Assembly: GCA_031286975.1 (NCBI GenBank) | Contig: JAITTM010000082.1 | Span: 1 to 16,572 of the forward strand | Source of the DNA: Coriobacteriales bacterium | GTDB taxonomy: Bacteria > Actinomycetota > Coriobacteriia > Coriobacteriales > UBA8131 | Reading direction: 5' to 3' | DNA: 16,572 nt | Shown here: positions 1 through 6,873 of the stretch, piece by piece | Position numbering within the stretch: the first letter of the stretch is position 1 | Layout of the letters: each line of letters starts with the position of its first letter | Notes under the pieces: model-generated | The model's database searches: none | The model's input: only the letters and a program-made list of their open reading frames with translations | Told to the model about the DNA's origin: nothing | Translations under genes and position numbers: made by a program

Positions 1-84
1 CGGTTTCGCTTTTTATCCTCGACAGCCTTGTCATTAACATCACCTCAAGGAACAGTATAAGCTGTAACCGTAGTGAACACAAGA

Positions 85-136
85 GAACCGTCCCGCTGTG
101 TCGACGCTGTGTCGAAGGAACCGTCCCGCTGTGTCG
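85..136. repeat. short REP-like direct repeat downstream of asd
   Basis: The 19-bp string GAACCGTCCCGCTGTGTCG occurs at 85-103 and again at 118-136, 33 bp apart. A partial copy, CGCTGTGTCG, lies between them at 105-114. The unit resembles the GGGACGGTT / GTGTC-type intergenic repeats I recall from Coriobacteriia and Clostridia, often discussed with REP-associated tyrosine transposases; that link is from memory. No transposase gene is visible here. The repeat sits just past the asd stop codon, a usual place for REP-type sequences. Bases 1-84 hold no recognisable gene: short open frames run in from the edge but match nothing I know. Confidence 0.55.
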
Positions 137-155
137 TGTGGCGACGCACTGCCGC

Positions 156-1187
156 CTACCTGCCTGCCCCTATCAGCAGCTCGGCTATCTGCACGGCGTT
201 GAGGGCGGCGCCTTTGCGAATCTGGTCGGCGACACACCAGAAGTTGAGGCCGTGGGCGACCGTAGGGTCTTTGCGCAGGCGGCCTACGTAGGTGGCATCG
301 GTCCCGGCGAGCAGGCCGGGCATGGGATAGGTCTTGGTGGCAGGATCGTCCATGACGATGATGCCGGGTGCCGCCGCAAACGCCGCGCGCGCCTGCTCAA
401 CACTGATGGGCGCGGCAAACTCCACGTTCACCATCTCGGCATGCGAGCGCAGCACAGGCACACGCACACAGTTCGCGGCGACCTCGATGTTCTCATCACC
501 GAGGATCTTCTTGGTCTCGACCACCATCTTCCACTCCTCTTTGGTGGAGGCATCGTCGAGGAAGACATCAATGTGTGGAATGCAATTGAACGCGATTTGA
601 TGCGCGAACTTCTCGACATGCAGAGGCTCGTCGGCCAAAAAATCGCGCGTCTGGTTGTAGAGCTCGCTCATGCCGCCGGCTCCGGCACCACTGGCAGCCT
701 GGTAGGTCGACACCACCACGCGCTTGATGGGCGCAACCTGGTGCAGGGGGTTTAAGGCGACCACCATCTGGATGGTGGAGCAATTGGGATTGGCAATCAC
801 ACCGCTATGGGTAAAGGCGGCGGCAGGATTGACCTCGGGCACCACCAGCGGTACGTCGGGAGCCATGCGGAAGGCTGACGAGTTGTCGATCATCACGGCT
901 CCGGCTGCCACCACGGCATCGCGAAGCTGCTCGGAAACGGTGCCACCTGCGCTGAACAAGGCGATATCAACGCCCTCAAACGACTCCGGGCACATCTCTT
1001 CGACCGTAAGCTCTCCCCCGCGATACGGCAGCGTGCTGCCGGCGCTACGCACGCTGGCCAGTGCCTTGACCTCGGCAGCCGGAAAGGCGCGCTGCTCAAG
1101 CACAAGCAACATCTCGCGTCCCACCGCGCCGGTGGCTCCGGCAATGGCGACAACAGGGTTTGCGGGCAGAGGTTTTGACCAACTCAT
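156..1187 (-). CDS. asd: aspartate-semialdehyde dehydrogenase
   Basis: This cytoplasmic enzyme reduces beta-aspartyl phosphate to aspartate semialdehyde with NADPH, the second step toward lysine, diaminopimelate, methionine and threonine. The product is 343 aa, a normal family length. An N-terminal nucleotide-binding loop GATGAVG (residues 17-23) is followed by SAGG near residue 80, IDNSSAFRM (100-108) and the active-site motif ANPNCSTIQ with catalytic Cys136. The substrate-binding region has RVPVLRSH (Arg242, His249). An in-frame reading extends 25 codons upstream, but MSWSKPLPANPVVAIAGATG is the natural N-terminus; a GAG lies about 10 bases before this ATG. The start faces the hemolysin III gene. 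lysC, its usual partner, lies about 900 bp upstream on the same strand. The call is firm; the start is fairly sure. Confidence 0.95.
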   Translation of the reverse strand: MSWSKPLPANPVVAIAGATGAVGREMLLVLEQRAFPAAEVKALASVRSAGSTLPYRGGELTVEEMCPESFEGVDIALFSAGGTVSEQLRDAVVAAGAVMIDNSSAFRMAPDVPLVVPEVNPAAAFTHSGVIANPNCSTIQMVVALNPLHQVAPIKRVVVSTYQAASGAGAGGMSELYNQTRDFLADEPLHVEKFAHQIAFNCIPHIDVFLDDASTKEEWKMVVETKKILGDENIEVAANCVRVPVLRSHAEMVNVEFAAPISVEQARAAFAAAPGIIVMDDPATKTYPMPGLLAGTDATYVGRLRKDPTVAHGLNFWCVADQIRKGAALNAVQIAELLIGAGR

Positions 1188-1260
1188 GGCAATCATCTCG
1201 CATAATCGGGTACACTGACAGATAGTGGTCAATGATACTACAACGAATGACGGGATGAGC

Positions 1261-1968
1261 ATGGCGGATAAGCCCGATACCAGTCACAGCGAGAAACGGC
1301 AAAAACGCCGCGAACGTGCTGCGCAAAAGCTCGCGAACATCAATGAGTACACCCTGGGGGAAGAGGTTGCCAACTCCGTCACCCATGGCATCGGCATCCT
1401 GCTCTCTGTTGCAGCCTTGGTGTTGCTGATCGTCTTCGCCCTGCGCAACGGCGGCGGCATCAGACTCGCCGCAGCCATCATCTTTGGCTTCACACTCATC
1501 CTGGAATACACTAACTCCACGCTCTACCACGCTTTTCCCTGGCCCAAGGTCAAGCGACTGTTCAAGATATTCGACCACTCGTCTATCTATCTGCTCATCG
1601 CCGGCACCTACACGCCCTTCACCCTCATAACGCTCTGGCCCGATGGCGGCCTTTGGATGACGGTGCTCATCTGGGCTATCGCCGTTGCCGGTGTTGCCGT
1701 CGAGGCCTTCTGGGTCTTTCGTCCCCGCTGGCTGGGGGCGCTGCTCTACCTTTGCATGGGTTGGATCATTATCTTCAGGGTACAGGCGCTGCTGGAACTC
1801 ATGGATCCAACGGGCGTGATCCTGCTGACCGCTGGCGGCCTCGCGTATTCGCTGGGCATCATCTTCTATGTGCTCAAAAAGGTGCGCTACATGCACTCCA
1901 TCTGGCACCTCTGGGTACTGGCCGGCAGCATCCTGCACTTTCTTTGTGTGCTGCTGTTCGTCTTATAA
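1261..1968 (+). CDS. hemolysin III / PAQR family membrane protein (TrhA/YqfA type)
   Basis: This is a 235-aa, seven-helix membrane protein of the HlyIII/PAQR superfamily. A basic N-terminus (KRQKRRERAAQK) precedes the signature EVANSVTHGIG (35-45). STLYH (86-90) and DHSSIYLLIAGTYTPF (105-120) follow, and the last helix has HSIWHLWVLAG. His90, Asp105, His212 and His216 match the spacing of the zinc site of PAQR proteins. Despite the name, bacterial members are not established toxins; B. subtilis TrhA is linked to membrane energetics. It is divergent from asd and convergent with lysC. The start is uncertain: ATG at 1261 has GGGA five bases upstream, ATG at 1255 is possible, and a GTG at 1225 has no ribosome binding site. 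No clear terminator is seen before lysC. Confidence 0.9.
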   Translation: MADKPDTSHSEKRQKRRERAAQKLANINEYTLGEEVANSVTHGIGILLSVAALVLLIVFALRNGGGIRLAAAIIFGFTLILEYTNSTLYHAFPWPKVKRLFKIFDHSSIYLLIAGTYTPFTLITLWPDGGLWMTVLIWAIAVAGVAVEAFWVFRPRWLGALLYLCMGWIIIFRVQALLELMDPTGVILLTAGGLAYSLGIIFYVLKKVRYMHSIWHLWVLAGSILHFLCVLLFVL

Positions 1969-2090
1969 GGGCATCAGAGAGCAAGCAGATGACCGCAGTT
2001 TTGCTGAATCAGACTACTAACCCCGTCTTAAAAGCAGGGCGCGGAAGAATTGCGAGACAGGATTGCAGGGCGAAGGTGCAGCGGGCGCTC

Positions 2091-2633
2091 TCAACGCCCC
2101 TTGGCGGCCTTTGCGGCCAGCTCTTCGCCACTCAGTTGGGTCTCCTGGAATACGTCGCTTGAATCCAGACCAAAGGCGGTGTGCAGGCTTTGCGCGGCGA
2201 GCTCGGTTTTCTCCCCTTCAATAACCACGCTCACGCGGATGGCGGAGGTGGATATCATGCCGATGTTCACCCCGTTTTTGGCCAGGACTTTGAACATCTT
2301 GGCAGCAACGCCGGGGTTGGTTTTCATACCGGCGCCCACCAACGAGACCTTTGCGATGGACTCGTCCACCAGATATTCGCGCACGCCCAGACGCTTGATC
2401 GCCTCGTCGAGCACGGGGCGCAGACGCTCCAGCTCGTTGATGGGCGAGGTAAAGCTGATGTCCGTGTAGCCGTGCTCCGAGATGTTTTGCACGATCATGT
2501 CTATATTGATGTGCGCCTTTGCGATATTGCCGAATATCTCCGCGGCAAGACCCACGTGATCGGGCACGTTGCGCAGAGTTACCTTGGCCTCGCTCTGGTC
2601 AAAGGCGATGCCGGATACGATTGCTTGCTCCAT
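2091..2633 (-). CDS. lysC: probable aspartate kinase beta subunit from an internal start in lysC
   Basis: An ATG at 2633-2631, in frame with lysC, corresponds to Met246 of the full-length protein. It is preceded by AAGGAGG (2648-2642) with an 8-base spacer, a stronger ribosome binding site than that of lysC itself. The product would be 180 aa, beginning MEQAIVSGIAFDQ, and would consist of the ACT regulatory domains only. Heterotetrameric aspartokinases of B. subtilis (AKII) and Corynebacterium make such a beta subunit from a start at almost the same residue (246 and about 250, as I recall). The sequence shows the signal; its use in this organism is inferred. Confidence 0.65.
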   Translation of the reverse strand: MEQAIVSGIAFDQSEAKVTLRNVPDHVGLAAEIFGNIAKAHINIDMIVQNISEHGYTDISFTSPINELERLRPVLDEAIKRLGVREYLVDESIAKVSLVGAGMKTNPGVAAKMFKVLAKNGVNIGMISTSAIRVSVVIEGEKTELAAQSLHTAFGLDSSDVFQETQLSGEELAAKAAKGR

Positions 2634-3368
2634 GGTGTTGGCCTCCTTGACCAGGGTTCCCGTGCTATTGGTGAATGCGCTGCGACAGTGGATCACCACG
2701 CCGTGGTTGCGGGCGAACTCAACCGAGCGCATCTGCAACACGCCCGCGCCGGACGCTGCCAGCTCGAGCATCTCATCGTAGCTGATCTCGTCGAGCTTGC
2801 GGGCACGTGGCACTAAACGCGGGTCGGCGGTGTACACACCGTCCACGTCCGTATATATCTCGCAGACCTCCGCGTCTAACCCGGCAGCCAGCGCGACCGC
2901 CGTGGTATCGCTGCCGCCGCGCCCCAGCGTGGTGATGTCGCCCTCGCGCGTGACGCCCTGAAAGCCGGCAACGATCACGATTTTGTGCTGCTCGAGCGCC
3001 CTGAACACGCGCTCTGCCTTGATCTCGCTGATCTTGGCCTTGTTGTGGATGTTCGTGGTGACGATACCCACCTGCGCCCCCGTCATCGAAACCGCCCCGA
3101 CCCCCAGAGCCTCGATGGCCATGGCAAGGATGGACATGCTCACCTGCTCACCGGTTGCCAGCAGCATGTCGAGCTCACGGGCAGGCGGCCGCTGGTTGAC
3201 GCTTTTTGCCAGGCGGAGAAGATCGTCGGTCGACTTGCCCATGGCACTCACAACGGCCACTACATCCCAACCCTGCTCGTGATAGGCCACCAACCGAGAC
3301 GCGACGTTGATAACGCGCTCGGAGGTTGCCAGCGACGTGCCGCCGAATTTGGCGACTAAAAGTGACAT
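2091..3368 (-). CDS. lysC: aspartate kinase (alpha subunit, full-length product)
   Basis: Aspartate kinase phosphorylates aspartate to beta-aspartyl phosphate, the committed step of the aspartate family. The product is 425 aa, normal for the ACT-domain class found in Gram-positive bacteria. The kinase domain begins MSLLVAKFGGTSLA (KFGGTS at 7-12) and includes TTLGRGGSDTTA (146-157) and the EIYTDVDGVYTADPR stretch (about 170-184). Two ACT regulatory domains fill about residues 260-410 (for example HINIDMIVQNIS and NGVNIGMISTSAIRVSV) and imply feedback control by lysine and/or threonine. The ATG at 3368 has GGAG eight bases upstream. An in-frame GTG at 3386 has none and is rejected. An internal start probably yields a separate regulatory subunit. 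The upstream region is too short for a lysine riboswitch. Confidence 0.95.
   Translation of the reverse strand: MSLLVAKFGGTSLATSERVINVASRLVAYHEQGWDVVAVVSAMGKSTDDLLRLAKSVNQRPPARELDMLLATGEQVSMSILAMAIEALGVGAVSMTGAQVGIVTTNIHNKAKISEIKAERVFRALEQHKIVIVAGFQGVTREGDITTLGRGGSDTTAVALAAGLDAEVCEIYTDVDGVYTADPRLVPRARKLDEISYDEMLELAASGAGVLQMRSVEFARNHGVVIHCRSAFTNSTGTLVKEANTMEQAIVSGIAFDQSEAKVTLRNVPDHVGLAAEIFGNIAKAHINIDMIVQNISEHGYTDISFTSPINELERLRPVLDEAIKRLGVREYLVDESIAKVSLVGAGMKTNPGVAAKMFKVLAKNGVNIGMISTSAIRVSVVIEGEKTELAAQSLHTAFGLDSSDVFQETQLSGEELAAKAAKGR
2642..2648 (-). promoter_or_regulatory. internal ribosome binding site within lysC
   Basis: The minus strand reads AAGGAGG, eight bases before an in-frame ATG (2633). 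It encodes part of VKEAN in the alpha chain, so it serves both as coding sequence and as a likely initiation site for the beta subunit. Confidence 0.65.
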
Positions 3369-3405
3369 TGCGGGTGCTCCATTCACCGTAATAAACCGAG
3401 AGGAC

Positions 3406-3434
3406 AGTGTACGTTACCCGTCGCCCCCGAGCAA
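3406..3434 (-). promoter_or_regulatory. candidate sigma-70-type promoter for lysC
   Basis: On the minus strand TTGCTC (3434-3429) and TACACT (3411-3406) are separated by 17 bases. They lie about 40 bases upstream of the lysC ATG, in the only intergenic space available. Matches to consensus are partial (3/6 and 4/6), so this is a placement argument rather than a strong motif. Confidence 0.3.
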
Positions 3435-3480
3435 GATGCCTTAGGTGAAAAGCACAGCAGAGCCAAGAGCAGCAGTCAGG

Positions 3481-3503
3481 GGCTGCAAGCGTAGCATGCA
3501 GCC
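3481..3503 (-). terminator. hairpin downstream of the radical SAM gene
   Basis: GGCTGCA and TGCAGCC form a perfect 7-bp stem around a 9-base loop, starting 18 bases after the radical SAM stop codon on the minus strand. No uninterrupted T-run follows, only a T-rich stretch further on, so it is at best a weak intrinsic terminator or an mRNA 3'-end stabiliser. It also insulates the lysC promoter region. Confidence 0.4.
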
Positions 3504-3521
3504 AAAGATCCCGCTTATTCG

Positions 3522-4445
3522 CTACTTGCTTGAGCGCACCGTCAACCCGGCTTTGACCATAGAGGGATTCAGCTTGAACAGCAAGGCCATCTCGGCGCCC
3601 ATGCCAAAGCCACAGTCTGCGCAGATACCAGCAGGTTCACCAGGGCAGGTGGGGATACGCGTGCCATCGCTTTGGATGAAATTGGATATCCAGCACTGCT
3701 TTTTATCGATGAAGAGCTGGGGGTCGCGCAGCAGCTTGAGGCCAGCCAGTGAATTCATGAGCGGGTAGCCAGCTTTTTTGAGAGCAAGCGCTGTATCGAT
3801 AACCGCTCCCCGTTGCTTTGAGCTTGGCAATAGATCGCGCGACTCATACGGCAGATAGAAAGAGAATGAGAAGCGGTTGAGCCGAGGGTTGTCTTTAACC
3901 AGCTGGGCGACGGCCTCAAAATCCTGATAATTGCGGTTGGTCACCACCATGTTGACATTCAGATTGGGATGGTCACACGCTGCGATGTTCTCAAGCGCAC
4001 GCTCGAATGTGCCTTTGCCGCGCTGCTCGTCATGCGCCTCCTGTAGACCATCCAGGCTTATCCAGACCAAATCGGAGTCTGCGGTGATGGGCAACTGGGC
4101 ATTGGTGGTGACGGTTATCGAGAAAAACCCGATCTCGCGCGCCAGCGCAATCAGCGTGTTCAAATCGGCACCCGCACCGTCGCATGCCGTCTCATCACGC
4201 CAGAGTTGGGGTTCTCCGCCCTCAAAATCGATGATGCGGCTGCCCAGGTCGTAGCAATACTGCAAATGCTCACGCACCTGCTCATAGCTCATGGTGGTGA
4301 CGTTTGGTCCCGTCTTTACCACGTTGCAGTGGGCACAGTGCAGGTTGCAACGGTCGGTGATGAAGATGACCGACTGCAAAGGTCGCCGCCTGCCAGCAAA
4401 CTTGCAGCCAAACCACCAGCTAGCATAATAAAGAAACTCGCCCAT
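3522..4445 (-). CDS. radical SAM protein with C-terminal cysteines, paired with a UbiA prenyltransferase
   Basis: The 307-aa protein has the radical SAM cluster motif DRCNLHCAHC (Cys33, Cys37, Cys40) and the SAM-binding GGEP (76-79). TVTTNAQLP and WISLDG strands are typical of the barrel. Four more cysteines at 251, 267, 275 and 278 (KQCW, PTCPGE, GICADC) suggest a short SPASM/twitch-like extension that may hold a second iron-sulfur cluster. The N-terminal segment LYYASWWFGCKFAGRRRP looks amphipathic and could dock to the membrane. Its ATG lies 9 bases after the prenyltransferase stop, so the two are almost surely cotranscribed. The substrate is unknown; modification of a quinone or other prenylated lipid is a guess from the neighbour. 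The family call is firm. Confidence 0.85.
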   Translation of the reverse strand: MGEFLYYASWWFGCKFAGRRRPLQSVIFITDRCNLHCAHCNVVKTGPNVTTMSYEQVREHLQYCYDLGSRIIDFEGGEPQLWRDETACDGAGADLNTLIALAREIGFFSITVTTNAQLPITADSDLVWISLDGLQEAHDEQRGKGTFERALENIAACDHPNLNVNMVVTNRNYQDFEAVAQLVKDNPRLNRFSFSFYLPYESRDLLPSSKQRGAVIDTALALKKAGYPLMNSLAGLKLLRDPQLFIDKKQCWISNFIQSDGTRIPTCPGEPAGICADCGFGMGAEMALLFKLNPSMVKAGLTVRSSK

Positions 4446-4454
4446 ACGATACGC

Positions 4455-5486
4455 CTACATCCTGATAAAATTGCCAATGGCCACAATCAGCACAAAGGCC
4501 ATCAGCAGGTTGCGAGCTAAAAGCCAGCGTGCCATGAACCAGTCGATACCCGCCGCTTTTATCCGCTTCCAATTGCCCGCCGGGCCCATCCATGCCTTGA
4601 ACTCCACGGGTGTTTCGGGCTCCTTGATATATAAGAACAGCATCCTGATAAAGGCGATACTCATGGGCAGCGTGATAAGCACCGCCAAGGTAAAAACGCT
4701 GAATACGCCCAGGAGCACAGCCGCTACCACCGAGGCGTAGGAGACAACCACCAACAATACGCCAAACACAAAACCCGCCATCTTTGAGCCCATCAGCCCC
4801 ACGGTGGTAATGCGGTTGGCAGCCTTATCCGACTCGAAATCCATAATGGAATGCGCGTTCAATATGTTGATGGTGAGAAGCCCGGCCGGTATCGAGGCCA
4901 AGATCGCAATGGGCTGGATCTCTCCCAAGGCCACATAATAGGCCGCGATAACCACCAGGGGACCACAGATGATGCCCACGATCAGCTCGCCCAGACCGTG
5001 GTAGCTCAAACGGAGTGGAGGACCAGCATAGGCCACTCCCAGCACCAGTGTCACCAGAGCAAAGACCGCAACCGGCCAACCACGCAGCACCAGGACAACC
5101 ACGCCGAGCAACAGCGCGATCACGATGAACAGCGTGGCGACCCTGCGCGTATCCTCAGGTGTGACGCCGCTCTCAAAATAGGAGCACTTGCCCATACGCG
5201 CGCGCATGCCCCCGTTCTCGAGTTCTCTGCGAGCCTTGACGGCTCCACCCGTATAATCAAAATAGTCATCGAGCAGGTTGATGCCGCTATGCGCCAAAAT
5301 CACGCCAAGTAGGCCGATGACCATCAAGGCCACATTGGTGCCGTCAATCGCAAAGCCGGTATAAACGACCGTTGCAACAGCCAGAAGCGTCCCCAGAACA
5401 TAGGGCATCACCGATTGCCCCAATGCCGTCTTGCGTGAAGCATCAAACCAGAATTTCAAGGACTTGCCAGCCAATAACGTTGTCAA
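4455..5486 (-). CDS. UbiA-family prenyltransferase (MenA-like)
   Basis: UbiA enzymes move a polyprenyl chain from its diphosphate to an aromatic or other acceptor inside the membrane. The first Asp-rich motif is NLLDDYFDYTGG (70-81) and the second is NAHSIMDFESDKAANRIT (about 210-227), both needed for Mg-diphosphate binding. Multiple hydrophobic helices fill the rest. The motif style is closest to 1,4-dihydroxy-2-naphthoate prenyltransferase (MenA), but no other menaquinone gene is near, so the acceptor is uncertain. I place the start at TTG 5486 with GGAGG five bases upstream, giving 343 aa. The frame stays open 80 codons further upstream, but that part is a Pro/Ala/Arg-rich artefact of a G-rich repeat. 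A C-terminal stretch with WMGPAGNWKRIKAAGIDWFM is unusual. The radical SAM gene follows after 9 bases. Confidence 0.85.
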   Translation of the reverse strand: MTTLLAGKSLKFWFDASRKTALGQSVMPYVLGTLLAVATVVYTGFAIDGTNVALMVIGLLGVILAHSGINLLDDYFDYTGGAVKARRELENGGMRARMGKCSYFESGVTPEDTRRVATLFIVIALLLGVVVLVLRGWPVAVFALVTLVLGVAYAGPPLRLSYHGLGELIVGIICGPLVVIAAYYVALGEIQPIAILASIPAGLLTINILNAHSIMDFESDKAANRITTVGLMGSKMAGFVFGVLLVVVSYASVVAAVLLGVFSVFTLAVLITLPMSIAFIRMLFLYIKEPETPVEFKAWMGPAGNWKRIKAAGIDWFMARWLLARNLLMAFVLIVAIGNFIRM

Positions 5487-5583
5487 TCTGTCCTCCCCAC
5501 AGCCATGTTTACACAGGGTACCCCTGCTTTTCTGTTTGCCATGATACAGGAATGAAAAGAATCGTGCAGACTTTGCTTGCTGG

Positions 5584-5708
5584 TGGCGGAGCAGAGTGGA
5601 GCCGACGGAGCGGGGCGGGGCGGAGCGGGGCGGCGCAGGCGGGGCGGGACGGTGCATGCGGAGCGGTGCAGGCGGAGCGGGGCGGCGCAGGCGGGGCGGC
5701 GGCGGCGG
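5584..5708. repeat. G-rich tandem/direct repeat tract upstream of ubiA
   Basis: The plus strand is built from GGCGG, GGAGC and GGGGCGG units. A 27-bp segment is exactly duplicated at 5621-5647 and 5673-5699, and the tract ends in a GGC run. The many G-runs could form quadruplexes on the plus strand. It fills most of the gap between the prenyltransferase start (5486) and the phospholipase C-like stop (5752). All frames through it give Pro/Ala/Arg or Gly/Ala-rich peptides, so I see no gene in it. It would lie upstream of, or in the leader of, the ubiA transcript. Confidence 0.8.
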
Positions 5709-5749
5709 TTTCTTTTCTCCGCACATGGTTAGTGGTCCATAGTATGCGC

Positions 5750-6676
5750 CTATGCGCCCGTTGGTCTGCCTTCAAAGTCAAGGCCGACACTCAGTAGCAC
5801 GGACGCAGCGCCTTCCTCGTGCAGTCGCAGGTTCTCAAGTGCCACGGAGAGAGCCGCGGCAAACAGGTCGGCAAAGGAGGCGTCGCTCTGCTCCCCGGTA
5901 AAGGGGTTGATCCAGCTGGCGTGCTCCTCGTTGTCAAAGTCGCAGCGCTCCCCCACATCGGCGCGATGCGACATCGCCTGCGCCAAGCTGTGCCGCCGTG
6001 CCAGCCGCTCCAGATAGCCCAGTGCGATGCGCTTCTTTCCCGTAGACGAGCGCAACACGCCATAGGTCGTGCGCATATCCCTGACACCGCGGGTAAAGGC
6101 CCGGTCGGGCAGCTTGAGGCCATAGACCTCCCAGGCAGTATAGTTGTAGAGAAGATCGAGCTGCCCCAACACGGCGTCACTCGCGTGCAGTATCTGACGC
6201 GCTATCACAAAATCCTCGATGGTCTTACCCGTTGCCCGCTTAAGCATCATGGCATCCAGATCCGTCTCGATCTGTCCATGCACGACGGAGCCATCGCTTT
6301 GGTCAAGCCCCTCAACACCGGCGCCGGTGATCGCATTTTGCTGCGCATACACAAAGGGGTGCGCAACACTGTCGAGCGAGAAGTGGCACAGATAGCCACA
6401 GAGATACGCGTCGACCACCTTCTGCCAGGGCACCGTCACGGCACGGGTATAGCGACGCAACGCCTCAAACGAGGCATCCACCTGCTCGTGGTGCAGGGTC
6501 GAACCAAACCTCTTGAGATCGACCAGCGCCGGAGAGAACAGCGTGTAGAAAAAGGGGTCGGGCCCCTGATTGCCCAAAAGAAAGGCATCGCGCTCGTTGC
6601 GGCTGGGAAAGGCACCGCCGCCCAGCTGCGAGAGTACGCTTGTTCCAAACAGGTGATGGGTGAGCAGGGCAGGCAT
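5750..6676 (-). CDS. zinc-dependent phospholipase C-like domain protein
   Basis: The 308-aa protein matches the zinc-dependent phospholipase C / S1-P1 nuclease fold. Probable metal ligands are His7/His8 (LTHHLFG), Asp40 in GNQGPDPFFY (35-44), His62/His63, His98, Asp102 and His106 in GYLCHFSLDSVAHPFV, and His133 plus Glu137 in HGQIETDLDAMM. Unlike secreted clostridial phospholipases it has no signal peptide or membrane segment, so it is probably cytoplasmic and its substrate is unknown; many such proteins are annotated only as hypothetical. The ATG at 6676 has AGGAG about seven bases upstream. A 50-codon upstream extension is cysteine-rich noise and is rejected. It is divergent from the transporter gene and separated from ubiA by the G-rich tract. 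Confidence 0.85.
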   Translation of the reverse strand: MPALLTHHLFGTSVLSQLGGGAFPSRNERDAFLLGNQGPDPFFYTLFSPALVDLKRFGSTLHHEQVDASFEALRRYTRAVTVPWQKVVDAYLCGYLCHFSLDSVAHPFVYAQQNAITGAGVEGLDQSDGSVVHGQIETDLDAMMLKRATGKTIEDFVIARQILHASDAVLGQLDLLYNYTAWEVYGLKLPDRAFTRGVRDMRTTYGVLRSSTGKKRIALGYLERLARRHSLAQAMSHRADVGERCDFDNEEHASWINPFTGEQSDASFADLFAAALSVALENLRLHEEGAASVLLSVGLDFEGRPTGA

Positions 6677-6832
6677 GGTCTTCTCCTCATCTAAGTGAAG
6701 CTCGGCTTTTGTCCGTATCCCCTGAGGTACTCCATTATCGTGCAAAATGCAGCTCGCGATACAGACTGAAACCCAAATAGCGCAATTTTGACAAAATATA
6801 CCGGCTTTTGTCGCGCAGTGGGGCATACAAGT

Positions 6833-6849
6833 CGCTACAATTTACAGCG
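6833..6849 (+). promoter_or_regulatory. candidate -10 box within a near-palindrome upstream of the UMF1 transporter
   Basis: TACAAT (6836-6841) lies inside CGCTACAATTTACAGCG, a 17-bp imperfect palindrome, about 30 bases before the GTG start at 6874. No good -35 box is spaced 16-18 bases upstream. The arrangement would suit a promoter covered by a regulator, but this is weak. Confidence 0.2.
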
Positions 6850-6873
6850 TTATCAACCGAGAAGGGAGCACAC

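Noticed and set aside
1..84. Partial gene entering from the left edge
   Set aside because: Open frames are too short and unlike any family I know; one plus-strand frame ends at 58-60, which is not enough to call a gene.
1096..1938. Minus-strand open frame opposite the hemolysin III gene
   Set aside because: It is a highly charged antisense reading that also overlaps the asd start in another frame, with no domain.
1969..2090. Terminator between the convergent hemolysin III gene and lysC
   Set aside because: Only short, unconvincing stems and no T-run were found in this gap.
3387..3521. Possible lysine riboswitch upstream of lysC
   Set aside because: The gap is about 135 bases and is occupied partly by the neighbour's hairpin; none of the expected L-box helices is visible.
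5487..5726. 80-codon N-terminal extension of the prenyltransferase
   Set aside because: The added residues are Pro/Ala/Arg repeats from the G-rich tract, and the TTG at 5486 has a proper GGAGG, so the extension is not believed.
5819..6694. Plus-strand open frame opposite the phospholipase C-like gene
   Set aside because: The minus-strand protein has an ordered metal-binding pattern and a good ribosome binding site; the plus-strand reading has neither.
6788..6816. Perfect TTGACA upstream of the transporter gene
   Set aside because: No acceptable -10 box lies 16-18 bases downstream (the position reads TCGCGC), so it is not called a promoter.
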